Assembly (NCBI GenBank): GCA_021286855.1
Contig: JAJTBO010000013.1
Span: forward strand, 20,174 to 84,173
Reading direction: 5' to 3'
From: Hyphomicrobiales bacterium
GTDB taxonomy: Bacteria; Pseudomonadota; Alphaproteobacteria; Rhizobiales; Ancalomicrobiaceae
DNA length: 64,000 nucleotides
Every line of letters starts with the position of its first letter. Position 1 is the stretch's first letter. Both the position numbers and the translations under genes were made by a program. The notes under the pieces were generated by a model that was given only the letters and a program-made list of their open reading frames with translations, made no database searches and was not told the origin of the DNA. Positions 17,693 to 27,440 of the stretch are shown here, piece by piece.

Positions 17693-18901
17693 TCAACCGT
17701 TCGGCATGACCCGCCCACCGGCGACCTCGAACAGCGTGGCCCGGTCGCCGAGGCTCGAGAAGGCGCTCGCGTCCGTGCCCGTCATCCAGCACTGCGAGCC
17801 GAGCGCCTCCAGCACGTCGAAGAGCTGGGCGCGACGGGTCGGGTCGAGATGGGCGGCGATCTCGTCGAGGAGGAGCAGCGGCGCCCGGCCGGTCGTCTCG
17901 CCGACGAGGCGGGCATGCGCCAGCACGAGGCCGAGCAACAGCGCCTTCTGCTCGCCGGTCGAGGAGAGATGGGCCGGCATCGCCTTGGGTCCATGGCGGA
18001 CGGCGAGGTCGGCGCGATGCGGGCCGTCGAGGGCGCGGCCGGCGGCCTTGTCGCGGCGGCGATTCTCGGCCAGGCGGGCGCGGAAGGCGTCCTCGGCCTC
18101 GGCGGCGGGCCCGCCGGTCGCCACCCACGCTTCGATCTCGCCTTCGAGCGCGAGTTCGGCGTGCGGGAAGGGGGCGTCGGCGCGGGTCGCTTCGATCAGG
18201 CGCTCCAGGCAGGCGACGGTCTCGACCCGGGCGGAGGCGACGGCGACGCCGAGGTCGGCCATCTGCTCCTCGATCGCGGCGAGCCAATCGACGTCCCAGC
18301 GGTCGTCCTCCAGTAGGCGATTGCGGCCGCGCATCGCCTTTTCATAGGCCGAAACGCGGGCGCCGTGGCCGGGGTCGACGGCGAGCACCAAGCGGTCGAG
18401 GAAGCGCCGGCGGTCGGCGGCCGGGCCGGTGAAGAGCCCATCCATCGCCGGGGTCAGCCAGAGCACGCGCAGGTGATCGAGCAGGTCGTCGGCCGAGCGG
18501 GCCGGCGCGCCGTCGATGCGGACGCGGCGTTGGCGGGCCTCGTCGTCGCCGGCGATCGCCTCCGCGCCCGTGCCGAGGCGGACCTCGCCGTCAGGGCCGT
18601 CGAGGCGGGCGAAGACGCTCCATGAGCCGTCGCCGCCGAGCCGGGCCATCTCGTCGAGGCGGGCGCGACGGAAGCCGCGGCCGGGGGTGAGGAGTGACAG
18701 GGCCTCGAGCAGATTGGTCTTGCCGGAGCCGTTCTCGCCGTGGAGCACGACGTGGCGGGCGTCGCAGGCGAGGGCGAGGCTCGGATAGTTGCGGAAGTCG
18801 GCGAGCCGCAGCTCGACGATGGCGACGCGCTCGGGGGCGATCCGCTCGGGGGCGGTCGGGCGCGGCGTCGGGACTGGGGACGGCGAGGGGAGGGCGGTCA
18901 C
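17693..18901 (-). CDS. recF: RecF, DNA repair and recombination ATPase
   Basis: This SMC-like ATPase of 402 aa loads RecA at gaps together with RecOR. Walker A is GENGSGKTNLLEALS (about residue 55), the ABC-type signature is STGEQKALLLG and Walker B is LLLLDEIAAHLDP. The GTG at 18901 overlaps the stop of the DUF1192 gene (GTGA). The first 20 residues are Pro-rich and not conserved, so translation could begin slightly downstream. No dnaA or dnaN lies next to it. Confidence 0.94.
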   Translation of the reverse strand: MTALPSPSPVPTPRPTAPERIAPERVAIVELRLADFRNYPSLALACDARHVVLHGENGSGKTNLLEALSLLTPGRGFRRARLDEMARLGGDGSWSVFARLDGPDGEVRLGTGAEAIAGDDEARQRRVRIDGAPARSADDLLDHLRVLWLTPAMDGLFTGPAADRRRFLDRLVLAVDPGHGARVSAYEKAMRGRNRLLEDDRWDVDWLAAIEEQMADLGVAVASARVETVACLERLIEATRADAPFPHAELALEGEIEAWVATGGPAAEAEDAFRARLAENRRRDKAAGRALDGPHRADLAVRHGPKAMPAHLSSTGEQKALLLGLVLAHARLVGETTGRAPLLLLDEIAAHLDPTRRAQLFDVLEALGSQCWMTGTDASAFSSLGDRATLFEVAGGRVMPNG

Positions 18902-19089
18902 AGGCGGAACACGGCTTCGGCGGCGGAACGCGAGGCGCGGCGCTTCTCGACTTCGGCTTCCAGGCGGGCGATCTCGGCGCGCAACAGGTCGATGCGCTCC
19001 CCGAGCTCGTCGACCGAGACGAGGGCGACGTCCTGGCCGATCTCGTGGGCGAGCTTCTTCTTGACCGGTTCGTCGTCGATGAAGGCCAT
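18898..19089 (-). CDS. DUF1192 family small protein
   Basis: This 63-aa protein begins MAFIDDEP and continues with an amphipathic helix rich in Leu and Glu (LLRAEIARLEAEVEKR), a likely short coiled coil. This is the pattern of alphaproteobacterial DUF1192 proteins, whose function is unknown. A strong AGGAG precedes the ATG at 19089. It overlaps recF by 4 bp, which makes them one transcript. Confidence 0.88.
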   Translation of the reverse strand: MAFIDDEPVKKKLAHEIGQDVALVSVDELGERIDLLRAEIARLEAEVEKRRASRSAAEAVFRL

Positions 19090-19132
19090 GGGGCGTCTCC
19101 TGGCGCGCGGATCGCCGCGCCGCGAACGACTC

Positions 19133-19162
19133 AGTATAGAACTCGACGCGTCCCTCCGCCAA
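19133..19162 (-). promoter_or_regulatory. Sigma-70-type promoter for the DUF1192-recF operon
   Basis: On the minus strand TTGGCG (-35) and TATACT (-10) are separated by 18 nt. The expected start lies about 35 nt before the DUF1192 ATG. Confidence 0.5.
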
Positions 19163-19180
19163 ACCGTTCGAGGATCGGCC

Positions 19181-19720
19181 ATGCCGGAAGTCGTCGTCCA
19201 CATCGCCCATTCGCTCGACGGCTTCATCGCCGACCGCGACGGCTCGATCGACTGGCTGAAGCCGTTCGAGGCGGAGGACTACGGTTGGGAGGCCTTCGTC
19301 GCGAAGATCGACGCGGTGGTGATGGGCTCGACGACCTATCGCCAGTGTCGGCGCTTTCCCGATTGGCCCTATCGCGGCAAGGCGGCCTTCGTGATGACCA
19401 AGGGCGCGCGGATCGACGAGGACGGGCTCGCCGTCTTCGACGACCGCACCGCGACGGAGATCGCGCTCGACTGCGAGCGCGCCGGGCTCCGGCGGATCTG
19501 GGTGGTGGGCGGCGGCGGACCGATCCGCGCTTTCCTCGACGCCGGCCTGGTCAGGCGGATGCATCTCTTCCAGATCCCGGTGGTGCTCGGCGACGGGACG
19601 CCGCTGTGGCGGCCGGGGAAAAAGGCCTTCGAGGCGCGGACGGTCCGCACCACGGTGCATCCGAACGGCGTCGCCGAGACCGTCGCGGCGATCGCGCCGA
19701 CGCCCCTCGCAGGGCGGTGA
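19181..19720 (+). CDS. Dihydrofolate reductase family protein (RibD C-terminal-like)
   Basis: This 179-aa cytoplasmic protein has the DHFR/RibD reductase fold: the start VVVHIAHSLDGFIAD, then MGSTTYRQ, and the NADPH-binding WVVGGGGPI segment. Proteins like this are annotated as YyaP/YwjB-type reductases and rarely have a known substrate. It stands alone and is divergent from DUF1192-recF. Confidence 0.85.
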   Translation: MPEVVVHIAHSLDGFIADRDGSIDWLKPFEAEDYGWEAFVAKIDAVVMGSTTYRQCRRFPDWPYRGKAAFVMTKGARIDEDGLAVFDDRTATEIALDCERAGLRRIWVVGGGGPIRAFLDAGLVRRMHLFQIPVVLGDGTPLWRPGKKAFEARTVRTTVHPNGVAETVAAIAPTPLAGR

Positions 19721-19773
19721 CAGGGGCGAGCGGAGGGACTAGCCTTCCCTCCCCAACCGAGGGAGACGCCTCC

Positions 19774-20250
19774 ATGGCCGCGCCGCGCATGCCCGCCTTC
19801 GATCCCTTCGACGTTCCCGAGAGCAACGCCTCGATGCTGCCCGAGCCCTTCGCCTCGCAGGCGAAGAAACGCCACTTCCGACGCCTCGGCGCGCAGGCCG
19901 GCTTGACCAATTTCGGCGTCGTCCTGACCCGGATCGAGCCGGGCGGCGCGAGTTCGCAGCGCCACGCCCATCTGACCCAGGACGAATTCGTCTGGGTGCT
20001 GGAGGGCGAGACGGTGCTGGTGACCAACGACGGACGCCAGACGCTGAAGGCGGGGACCTGCGTCGGCTTTCCGAAGGCGACGGGCGAGGCCCATCACTTC
20101 CTCAACGAGACGGCCGACGACGTGCTGCTGCTCGTCGTCGGCGACCGGACGACGGGCGAGGTGGTGACCTATCCGGACGTCGATCTCCTCGGCCGGATGC
20201 TCGACGACGGCCGTTACGTCTTCACCCACAAGGACGGCTCGGACTATTGA
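19774..20250 (+). CDS. Cupin domain protein
   Basis: This 158-aa single-cupin protein shows motif 1 with metal-binding His and Glu (SSQRHAHLTQDEFVWVLEGE) and motif 2 ending GEAHHFLNE. Such small cupins may bind or isomerise sugars or act as dioxygenases, and the substrate is unknown. It sits between the RibD-like gene and a quinone oxidoreductase on the same strand with gaps of 53 bp each. Confidence 0.82.
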   Translation: MAAPRMPAFDPFDVPESNASMLPEPFASQAKKRHFRRLGAQAGLTNFGVVLTRIEPGGASSQRHAHLTQDEFVWVLEGETVLVTNDGRQTLKAGTCVGFPKATGEAHHFLNETADDVLLLVVGDRTTGEVVTYPDVDLLGRMLDDGRYVFTHKDGSDY

Positions 20251-20303
20251 GCCGAACGTCGCGCAGGTCCGCCGCGCGCCCCTTTCCTCGGAGCCTCCCC
20301 ATC

Positions 20304-21302
20304 ATGATCGAGATCCCCGCCACCCAGACCGTGATCGCCATCCCGACGCCGGGCGGGCCGGAAGCGCTCGTCGCCGAGACACGGGCCGTGCCGGCGCCGG
20401 GGCCGGGCGAGGTGCTGGTGAAGATCGCGGCGGCGGGGGTCAATCGTCCCGACGTGCTGCAACGGGAGGGCGGATATCCGCCGCCGAAGGGGGCGTCGGA
20501 CATTCCGGGCCTGGAGATCGCCGGCACGGTCGCGGCGCTCGGCGAGGGCGTTTCGAGCGTCGCGCTCGGCGATGAGGTGGTGGCGCTTCTCCAGGGCGGC
20601 GGCTATGCCGAATGGGCGACGGTCGACGCGCGCTGCGTGCTGCCGTTGCCGAAGGGGCTGTCGATGGTCGAGGGCGCCAGCCTGCCCGAAACCTTCTTCA
20701 CAGTGTGGTCGAACGTCTTCGACCGGGCGCGGCTCCAGCCGGGCGAGACCTTCCTCGTCCACGGGGGGACCTCGGGCATCGGCGTCGCGGCGATCCAACT
20801 GGCCAAGGCCTTCGGCGCGACGGTGATCGCCACGGCGAGCGGGGCGGCGAAATGCGCGCGTTGCCGCGAGCTCGGCGCCGATCTGGCGATCGACTACGCG
20901 CAAGAGGACTTCGTCGAAGCGGTCAAGGCCTTCACCGCCAAGAAGGGGGCCGACGTGATCCTCGACATGGTCGGCGGCGACTACATCGCCCGCAATCACG
21001 AGGCGGCGGCGGTGGAGGGCCGGATCGTGCAGATCGCCTTCCTACGCGGCTCGAAGGCGACGGTCGACTTCATGCGGGTGATGCTGAAGCGGTTGACCCA
21101 CACCGGTTCGACGCTCAGGGCCCGCGACGCCGCCTTCAAGGGCGCGATCGCGGCGGCGCTGCGCGAGAAGGTCTGGCCGCTCGTCGAGAGCGGACGGGTG
21201 AAACCGGTGATCGATTCGACCTTTTCTCTTCGCGAGGTCGTGGAGGCGCATCGCCGGATGGAGACCAACGCGCATGTCGGCAAGATCGTGCTGACGGTGT
21301 GA
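20304..21302 (+). CDS. NAD(P)H-quinone oxidoreductase, PIG3/QorA-like
   Basis: This 332-aa zinc-free medium-chain dehydrogenase has an N-terminal GroES-like domain (PGPGEVLVKI, AAGVNRPDVLQR), the nucleotide-binding HGGTSGIGVAAIQLA near residue 150, and no structural zinc cysteines. The family reduces quinones with NADPH. The ATG at 20304 is the family start; an in-frame start at 20247 would add a basic, unconserved leader. Confidence 0.9.
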   Translation: MIEIPATQTVIAIPTPGGPEALVAETRAVPAPGPGEVLVKIAAAGVNRPDVLQREGGYPPPKGASDIPGLEIAGTVAALGEGVSSVALGDEVVALLQGGGYAEWATVDARCVLPLPKGLSMVEGASLPETFFTVWSNVFDRARLQPGETFLVHGGTSGIGVAAIQLAKAFGATVIATASGAAKCARCRELGADLAIDYAQEDFVEAVKAFTAKKGADVILDMVGGDYIARNHEAAAVEGRIVQIAFLRGSKATVDFMRVMLKRLTHTGSTLRARDAAFKGAIAAALREKVWPLVESGRVKPVIDSTFSLREVVEAHRRMETNAHVGKIVLTV

Positions 21303-21320
21303 ACCCTCAATTTTACCGAT

Positions 21321-21349
21321 TTGCCTGATGACGCGGCGCGCGTTATAGA
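21321..21349 (+). promoter_or_regulatory. Sigma-70-type promoter upstream of trcR
   Basis: TTGCCT and TATAGA are separated by 17 nt. The predicted start is near 21356, which gives a 5' leader of about 70 nt. Confidence 0.6.
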
Positions 21350-21426
21350 GAGGCATCCCTCAAATCGCATCGCATCCGCTTCCCCCCGCCGGACCGGCCG
21401 GGAGAAGCCACGAGGAAGGTCCATCC

Positions 21427-22161
21427 ATGGCGACCCCGACCAACACGCCCCTGATGCCCAAGGCCACCGCCGTGTGGCTCGTCGAGAACACGGCGCTCTC
21501 CTTCGATCAGATCGCGGCCTTCTGCCGTCTGCATCCGCTCGAGGTGAAGGCGATCGCCGACGGCGAGGCGGCGCAGGGCATCAAGGGTCTCGACCCGATC
21601 ATGACCGGCCAGCTCACCCGCGAGGAGATCGAGAAGGCGGTCAAGCAGCCGGAGCATCGGCTCAAGCTCGCCGATCCGAAGGTGCGGGTGCCGGAGGCCA
21701 AGCGCCGCGGCCCGCGCTACACGCCGGTGTCGCGCCGTCACGATCGCCCGAACGCGATCCTGTGGCTGCTGCGCAACCATCCGGAGCTCAAGGACGCGGC
21801 GATCATGCGCCTCGTCGGCACCACCAAGACCACCATCCAGCAGATCCGCGAGCGCACCCACTGGAACGCCGCCAATCTGTCGCCGATGGATCCGGTCACG
21901 CTGGGCCTGACCTCGCAGCTCGAGCTCGACCTCGAAGTGGAGAAGGCGGCGAAGAGCCTGCCGATCCGCGAGGCCGGCGATCCGGGCGCGGCGACGCTGC
22001 TCTCCGTCGACGAGACGGTGACGCCGGACGCGCTGGTCGGCGCCGGCGACTACGGCTCGGCGGCGCGCGGCGTCGATGCGGACGACGAACTCGACGCCGA
22101 CAAGATCTTCGCCAAGCTGAAGAGCCTCAAGGGCCCGGAAAGCGACGAAGAAGAAGAGTGA
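21427..22161 (+). CDS. trcR: TrcR-type cell cycle transcriptional regulator (DUF1013)
   Basis: This 244-aa protein is almost restricted to Alphaproteobacteria. Conserved features are the start LMPKATAVWLVENTALSF, FCRLHPLEVKAIADGE and GIKGLDPI, then a second helix-turn-helix-like part (NAILWLLRNHPELKDA, RLVGTTKTTIQ). DUF1013 proteins are annotated as cell cycle regulator TrcR. It has its own promoter and is monocistronic. Confidence 0.92.
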   Translation: MATPTNTPLMPKATAVWLVENTALSFDQIAAFCRLHPLEVKAIADGEAAQGIKGLDPIMTGQLTREEIEKAVKQPEHRLKLADPKVRVPEAKRRGPRYTPVSRRHDRPNAILWLLRNHPELKDAAIMRLVGTTKTTIQQIRERTHWNAANLSPMDPVTLGLTSQLELDLEVEKAAKSLPIREAGDPGAATLLSVDETVTPDALVGAGDYGSAARGVDADDELDADKIFAKLKSLKGPESDEEEE

Positions 22162-22286
22162 GCCCGAGGCTCGGGGAATGCGGAGGCGGGGGCGACCCCG
22201 CCTTCTTCGTCGAAGGGACGGCGTCGGACGCAAGGTCCGCGGCTTTTCGTTCCTCGACCGGTCAACGATTGCGCGAGACAGGCTCC

Positions 22287-23219
22287 ATGACCCCGTCGCA
22301 GACCATCGGCGCGGCGCGCGCCGGCTTCACCATCGTCGTACCGACCTGGAACAATCTCGACTATCTGAAGCTCTGCGTCGCCTCGATCGAGGAGAATTCG
22401 GCGTTTCCGCACGAGATGGTCGTCCACGTCAACGACGGCTCCGACGGCTCGCTCGACTGGGTCCGGGAAAAGGGCCTCGCGCACAGCCACGCGGCCGACA
22501 ATCTCGGCGTGCCGCTGTCGGTCAATCTGGCCGCTGCGCAGGCGTCGCGTGACTGGATCCTCTATCTCAACGACGACATGTGGGTGTGTCCCGGCTGGGA
22601 CGTCCGGCTCGTCGAGGAGATCGAGCGGGCCGGCACCGACCGGATCTTCCTGTGCTCGCGCCTGATCGAGCCGAAGGACACCGGCGACGCCCGCGTCCGG
22701 GTGCTCGACTGCGGCGACGGGCCGGCCAATTTCGATCGCGAGAAGCTCCTCGCCCACTACGCCGATCCGGGGCGCGGCGACGAGCGGCTGGTGTTCTCGC
22801 AGCCGACGCTGATCCACCGGCTGCTGTGGCATGCGGTCGGCGGTTATTCGGTCGAATTCAGCCCGGGCATGTCGAGCGACGACGATCTGATCATGAAGCT
22901 GTGGATGGTCGGCTGTCGGGAATTCCGGCTGGTCGACGCGAGCCGGGTCTACCACTTCGCCTGCCGCTCGACCGGACGGATCCGCAAGAACCGCGGCAGC
23001 CGGATGTTCCTGGTCAAGTGGGGCGTGCGCTGGAAGCGCTTCCGCGACGCGGTCCGCTCCGGCTCGGCGGCGCCGACGGCGGCTTCGCTCGGCGATCGGG
23101 CGCGGCGCGCCCTCTACGCCTTCTCCGGCGAACAGCCGCTCGGCGACGTCGCCGCCTGGAAGAGCGACCTCGCCTGCGATTGGACCGCGCATCCGGCGCG
23201 ACGCGACGATCCCGCCTGA
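22287..23219 (+). CDS. Glycosyltransferase family 2
   Basis: This 310-aa protein starts with the GT-A fold: FTIVVPTWNNLDYLKLC, then VVHVNDGSDG, and the metal-binding LYLNDDMWV (a DxD-like N-D-D). SSDDDLIMKLW further on is typical of GT2 acceptor-site residues. The C-terminal 90 residues are basic, and there is no membrane helix. The sugar and acceptor cannot be told. No polysaccharide genes lie beside it. Confidence 0.85.
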   Translation: MTPSQTIGAARAGFTIVVPTWNNLDYLKLCVASIEENSAFPHEMVVHVNDGSDGSLDWVREKGLAHSHAADNLGVPLSVNLAAAQASRDWILYLNDDMWVCPGWDVRLVEEIERAGTDRIFLCSRLIEPKDTGDARVRVLDCGDGPANFDREKLLAHYADPGRGDERLVFSQPTLIHRLLWHAVGGYSVEFSPGMSSDDDLIMKLWMVGCREFRLVDASRVYHFACRSTGRIRKNRGSRMFLVKWGVRWKRFRDAVRSGSAAPTAASLGDRARRALYAFSGEQPLGDVAAWKSDLACDWTAHPARRDDPA

Positions 23220-23225
23220 GCGGGG

Positions 23226-23756
23226 TCAGGCGGCGCGGCCGGTGGCGGCGAGCGCCCAGGCGACGACCGCGTCGGCCTGCGGCGCGAGCGTCGTGAAGTC
23301 CTCGCCGGCGAAGTCGGTCCAGGCCTCGATCTGGGTCTCGCGCAGCACGACGAGGGTCGGCAGGCCGGCGATCATCGCGGCGGCGATCTCCTCGCGCACG
23401 CCGTGACCGGCGGCCTCCTGCTTCGAGAACTTGCCGACGAAGACGAGATCGACCCCGGCCTCGATCGCCGAGGCGATGGCGAAGCGGCTGCGGGTGAAGC
23501 CGTCGGGGTCGAGGGTGCATTCGTCGGAGCCGGGGCCGAGATCCTGCGAGATCGAGGTGGCGTCGCCGGTGACGAGGTCCTCCAGCAACTTTTCGGGACG
23601 ACCGTTGGAGAGCGGCCCGCCGGAGCGCGGCAGCACGCCGCCGAGGCGCAGGTCGCCGCGGGCGGCGAGACGATCACGCACCTCGGCGAGCAGCGGCTCG
23701 ACGTCCCAGCCGGGCTCATAGAGGACGGCGGCGAGGGGAAGGACGGCGTCGGGCAT
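23226..23756 (-). CDS. DUF2478 protein, molybdenum-metabolism-associated
   Basis: This 176-aa protein shows the DUF2478 pattern: start LAAVLYEPG, a GGVLPRS motif, DLGPGSDECTLDPDGF, VDLVFVGKFSKQEAAG and late GLPTLV. The family often neighbours molybdate transport or molybdenum-enzyme genes. That would suit a genome with a nap operon, but no such gene is adjacent here. It is the second gene after the DUF6665-like gene on the minus strand, with a 40-bp gap. Confidence 0.82.
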   Translation of the reverse strand: MPDAVLPLAAVLYEPGWDVEPLLAEVRDRLAARGDLRLGGVLPRSGGPLSNGRPEKLLEDLVTGDATSISQDLGPGSDECTLDPDGFTRSRFAIASAIEAGVDLVFVGKFSKQEAAGHGVREEIAAAMIAGLPTLVVLRETQIEAWTDFAGEDFTTLAPQADAVVAWALAATGRAA

Positions 23757-23796
23757 GTCGGTCTCCGAGCAGGCGGGGGATCGGGCAGGGTTCGGA

Positions 23797-24087
23797 TCAG
23801 GACGCGCCGAGGCGGGCGATCACCGCACGGGGGATACGATAGACCGCGATCGCGTCGTCGTGACGGCGAAACCCACGCATCTCGCGCAGGATGAAATAGT
23901 GATGCACCGCCTCCGCCGCTTCGGCGAGGCGGGCCGGCCGTTCGATCGCCGGCGCGTCGGCCAGCGCGGCGAGCGTCTCCTCGACGCGGCGGCCGGCGCG
24001 GCCGAGCGCCGAGGCCTCCTCGGCGAGAAGCTCCAGATCGAGCGCCAGCGCGCCGGTCGGCGGCAGGGCGGCGGGCGAAAGGGCCAT
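23797..24087 (-). CDS. DUF6665-like small helical protein
   Basis: This 96-aa, mostly helical protein is acidic in its first half and ends with HHYFILREMRGFRRHDD and IPRAVIARLGA. This resembles my memory of the DUF6665 family (a Tyr-Phe..Arg-Glu..Gly pattern before a Pro-containing tail). The function is unknown. The ATG at 24087 is the only sensible start. The frame continues open upstream across the divergent cysD region, which is coincidental. Confidence 0.65.
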   Translation of the reverse strand: MALSPAALPPTGALALDLELLAEEASALGRAGRRVEETLAALADAPAIERPARLAEAAEAVHHYFILREMRGFRRHDDAIAVYRIPRAVIARLGAS

Positions 24088-24462
24088 GGGTGGCGGGATC
24101 TCCGACGAGGAACCGGAGACGATGATCGCCGCGAGGGCCGGGCGCTGTCCAGAGGGAGAAGCGTGCAGGAACCGGGAGCGGGACGTCGGGAGGCCGCGCC
24201 GCAGCGGCGATTTCGCAGGAGCGAAGAATAAGATTTCGATTGCGACGCCGGCGGCGGACGGCGAACCGGGTGCTGCGGCGCGGGCGGCGGGGAGAACGTG
24301 GGCCGCGCGGCGCGGCCCGATCCGGCAAAGCCGATCCGCGATAAAGCGCGGGAGGGTCGGTTTGCGGAACGGCGTTTCCTTTCCCCGGCCGATGTCGCCG
24401 CCTAGATCGGGAGCCCTGTTCGATCGGGCGCGCGAGGCGTCCGACGCTCGCTCGAGGCTCCC
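24088..24462. other. Divergent intergenic region before cysD
   Basis: This is 375 bp without a convincing gene. It holds a short A/T-rich island near 24222-24242, which is the likeliest place for promoters, and a GC palindrome at 24300-24318. No known riboswitch was recognised. Confidence 0.5.
24300..24318. repeat. GC-rich palindrome upstream of cysD
   Basis: GGGCCGCG and CGCGGCCC face each other across three bases, about 145 nt before the cysD ATG. It could be a regulator site or an RNA hairpin in the leader. Confidence 0.35.
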
Positions 24463-25371
24463 ATGTCGGTCGCACGTCACACCCATCTCAAGGCGCTCGA
24501 GGCGGAATCGATCCGCATCCTGCGCGAGGTCGCCGCCGAATTCCGCAATCCGGTGATGCTCTATTCGATCGGCAAGGACAGCGCGGTGATGCTGCATCTG
24601 GCGATGAAGGCGTTTCATCCCTCGAAGCCGCCGTTTCCGCTCCTGCACGTCGACACGACCTGGAAGTTTCGCGAGATGATCGCGTTTCGCGACGAGACCG
24701 CGAAGCGCCTCGGGCTCGATCTCCTGGTGCACGTCAACGAGGACGGGGTGAAGGCGGGGGTGACGCCGTTCAGCCACGGCTCGTCGGCCTACACCCACGT
24801 CATGAAGACGGAAGGGCTGAAGCAGGCGCTCGACAAATGGGGCTTCGACGCGGCCTTCGGCGGCGCGCGGCGCGACGAGGAGAAGAGCCGAGCGAAGGAG
24901 CGGATCTTCTCCTTCCGCTCCGCGAGCCACGCCTGGGATCCGAAGACCCAGCGGCCGGAGCTCTGGAACCTGTGGAACGCGCGGGTCGGCCCGGGCGAAT
25001 CGATCCGCGCCTTTCCGCTGTCGAATTGGACCGAACTCGACATCTGGCAATACATCGCGGCGGAGAAGATCCCGATCGTGCCGCTCTATTTCGCCGCCGA
25101 ACGACCGGTGGTCGAGCGAAACGGCATGTTGATCATGGCCGACGACGCGCGGCTCGAACTCGCGCCGGGCGAGCGGATCGAGACGCGGCGCATCCGCTTC
25201 CGCACGCTCGGCTGCTGGCCGCTGACCGGCGCGATCGAGAGCGACGCGACGACCCTGCCGGAGATCGTCCGCGAGATGCTGATCGCCCGCACCTCGGAGC
25301 GGCAGGGCCGCCTCATCGACCACGACGAGGCCGGTTCGATGGAGAAGAAGAAGCGCGAGGGGTACTTCTGA
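24463..25371 (+). CDS. cysD: CysD, sulfate adenylyltransferase small subunit
   Basis: This 302-aa PP-loop ATP pyrophosphatase carries [14 protein letters not shown] near residue 30 and the conserved [17 protein letters not shown]. With CysN it makes adenosine phosphosulfate from ATP and sulfate. The stop codon overlaps the cysNC start (TGATG), which fixes the partner relationship. Confidence 0.97.
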   Translation: MSVARHTHLKALEAESIRILREVAAEFRNPVMLYSIGKDSAVMLHLAMKAFHPSKPPFPLLHVDTTWKFREMIAFRDETAKRLGLDLLVHVNEDGVKAGVTPFSHGSSAYTHVMKTEGLKQALDKWGFDAAFGGARRDEEKSRAKERIFSFRSASHAWDPKTQRPELWNLWNARVGPGESIRAFPLSNWTELDIWQYIAAEKIPIVPLYFAAERPVVERNGMLIMADDARLELAPGERIETRRIRFRTLGCWPLTGAIESDATTLPEIVREMLIARTSERQGRLIDHDEAGSMEKKKREGYF

Positions 25372-27281
25372 TGAACGCGGTTCCCGACAATCTGCCCGGC
25401 CGCGACGTCGCGGGCCTCCTCGCCGAACAGGAGACGAAGTCGCTCCTGAAGTTCCTCACCTGCGGTTCGGTCGACGACGGCAAGTCGACGCTGATCGGGC
25501 GGTTGCTCTACGACGCCAAACAGGTGTTCGACGACCAGTTCGCCGCGGTCGCCCGCGACAGCCGCCGCTTCGGCACGGTCGGCGAGGAGGTCGATCTGGC
25601 GCTGCTGCTCGACGGGCTCGAGGCGGAGCGCGAACAGGGCATCACCATCGACGTGGCGCATCGTTACTTCACCACGGCGAAGCGCAAGTTCATCGTCGCC
25701 GACACCCCCGGCCACGAGCAGTACACCCGCAACATGGCGACCGGGGCGTCGACCTCGGATCTCGCGGTGATCCTGGTCGACGCGCGCGCCGGCCTCGTCA
25801 CCCAGACGCGGCGGCATGCCTACATCGTCTCGACGCTCGGCATCCGGCACGTCGTGCTCGCCGTCAACAAGATCGATCTGGTCGACTTCTCGGGAGAGCG
25901 GTTCGAGGAGATTTCGACGGCCTTCGCCGCGTTCACCCGCGACTTCGGCTTTTCGAGCGTCCAGGCGATCCCGGTCTCGGCGCGCTACGGCGACAACGTC
26001 TCGGCGCGATCGGCGCGGATCGACTGGTACGACGGGCCGACCCTGATCGAGCATCTGGAGAGCGTCGACGTGCGCTCTTCGACGGCGGCGAAGCCGTTTC
26101 GGATGAGCGTTCAGTGGGTCAATCGGCCGAACCTCGACTTCCGCGGCTTCTCCGGCACGATCGCCTCCGGGCGAATCCGGCCGGGCGAGCCGATCGTGGT
26201 GGCGAAGTCGGGCAAGACCGCGAAGGTCGCGCGGATCGTCACCTACGACGGCGACCTCGAAGAGGCGGAGGCCGGCGAGGCGGTGACGCTGACGCTCGAC
26301 GAGGAGATCGACATCTCCCGCGGCGATCTCCTCGCCGATCCGAAGGCGCGGCCGACGGTCGACGACGGTTTCGTGGCGAAGCTCGTCTGGATGGCGGAGG
26401 AGCCGCTCACCGGCGGCCGGGCGCTGCTCGTCAAATGCGGCGCGAAGACCGTCGCGGCCACGGTCGCGGCCGTTCGCCACGATATCGACGTGGAGAGCCT
26501 CGCCGAGCGGCCGAGCCGGCAACTGGCGCTCAACGCGGTGGCGCGGGTCGAGCTGCGGCTCGCCGAGGCGATCGCCTTCGATCCTTACGACGAGGACCGG
26601 GAGACCGGGGCCTTCGTGCTGATCGATCGGCTGACGAACGCCACGGTGGCGGCGGGGATGATCGAGGCCGGGCTCGGGCGCGCCACCAACGTGCATCGAC
26701 AGGCGACGAAGGTGACGCGGGAGGTTCGCGCGAGCCAGAAGGGGCAGCGGCCGAAGGTGGTGTGGTTCACCGGGCTCTCCGGCGCGGGCAAGTCGACGAT
26801 CGCCGATCTCACCGAACAGAAGCTGGTGGCGGCGGGACGGCACACCTATCTGCTCGACGGCGACAATCTGCGCCACGCCCTCAACCGCGATCTCGGCTTC
26901 TCCGATCGCGATCGCGCCGAGAACATCCGCCGCGTCGCGGAGGTGGCGAAGCTGATGGCCGACGCCGGCCTGATCGTGCTGGTCTCGTTCATCTCGCCGT
27001 TCCGCGCCGAACGGGCGGCGGCGCGAGCGACGATCGGCGAGGCCGACTTCGTCGAGGTCTTCGTCGACACGCCGCTCGAGGTCTGCGAGGCGCGCGACGC
27101 CAAGGGGCTCTACGCGCGGGCGCGGGCCGGCGAGATCGCCAACTTCACCGGTCTCACCTCGCCCTACGAACCGCCGGAACGACCGGATCTGAGGATCGAG
27201 GGGGCGCGCGTCGACGCGGAGGCGGCGGCGGAAGCGGTGGTCGCGGCGATCCTCGGGGCGAGCGAAGACTGGTCGATCTGA
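25371..27281 (+). CDS. cysNC: CysNC, fused sulfate adenylyltransferase GTPase subunit and APS kinase
   Basis: This 636-aa bifunctional protein has an N-terminal EF-Tu-like GTPase: P-loop GSVDDGKST, then [12 protein letters not shown] and NKIDLVDF. Beta-barrel domains follow, and then an APS kinase domain from about residue 455 ([30 protein letters not shown]). It drives adenylyl-sulfate formation and phosphorylates it to PAPS. The fused form is common in Rhizobiales. Confidence 0.97.
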   Translation: MNAVPDNLPGRDVAGLLAEQETKSLLKFLTCGSVDDGKSTLIGRLLYDAKQVFDDQFAAVARDSRRFGTVGEEVDLALLLDGLEAEREQGITIDVAHRYFTTAKRKFIVADTPGHEQYTRNMATGASTSDLAVILVDARAGLVTQTRRHAYIVSTLGIRHVVLAVNKIDLVDFSGERFEEISTAFAAFTRDFGFSSVQAIPVSARYGDNVSARSARIDWYDGPTLIEHLESVDVRSSTAAKPFRMSVQWVNRPNLDFRGFSGTIASGRIRPGEPIVVAKSGKTAKVARIVTYDGDLEEAEAGEAVTLTLDEEIDISRGDLLADPKARPTVDDGFVAKLVWMAEEPLTGGRALLVKCGAKTVAATVAAVRHDIDVESLAERPSRQLALNAVARVELRLAEAIAFDPYDEDRETGAFVLIDRLTNATVAAGMIEAGLGRATNVHRQATKVTREVRASQKGQRPKVVWFTGLSGAGKSTIADLTEQKLVAAGRHTYLLDGDNLRHALNRDLGFSDRDRAENIRRVAEVAKLMADAGLIVLVSFISPFRAERAAARATIGEADFVEVFVDTPLEVCEARDAKGLYARARAGEIANFTGLTSPYEPPERPDLRIEGARVDAEAAAEAVVAAILGASEDWSI

Positions 27282-27333
27282 AGTCGCGGGCGACGACGTC
27301 GTCGGCGCGCGGCCGAGATCGGCGTCAACCTTT

Positions 27334-27440
27334 CGCCGAAAGCGGGAACGGTTCGGCGACGAATCGGAAGAGTCCAGATGTTCGCCTCGTGTTCTCTCGA
27401 GCGCTCGTGGCGAACGCGGGGCGGGCATCGAGATCTCGAG
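27334..27440 (+). repeat. Degenerate intergenic repeat, copy 1
   Basis: It begins CGAAAGCGGGAACG, continues GGCGACGAATCGGAA, GATGTTCGCCT and GTTCT, then TCGTGGCG, and ends GAGATCTCGAG. By eye about three quarters of positions match copy 3, in the same order and spacing. Confidence 0.65.

Noticed and set aside
24300..24462. SAM or other sulfur-related riboswitch before cysD
   Set aside because: Only a GC palindrome is present. No conserved riboswitch core could be recognised.
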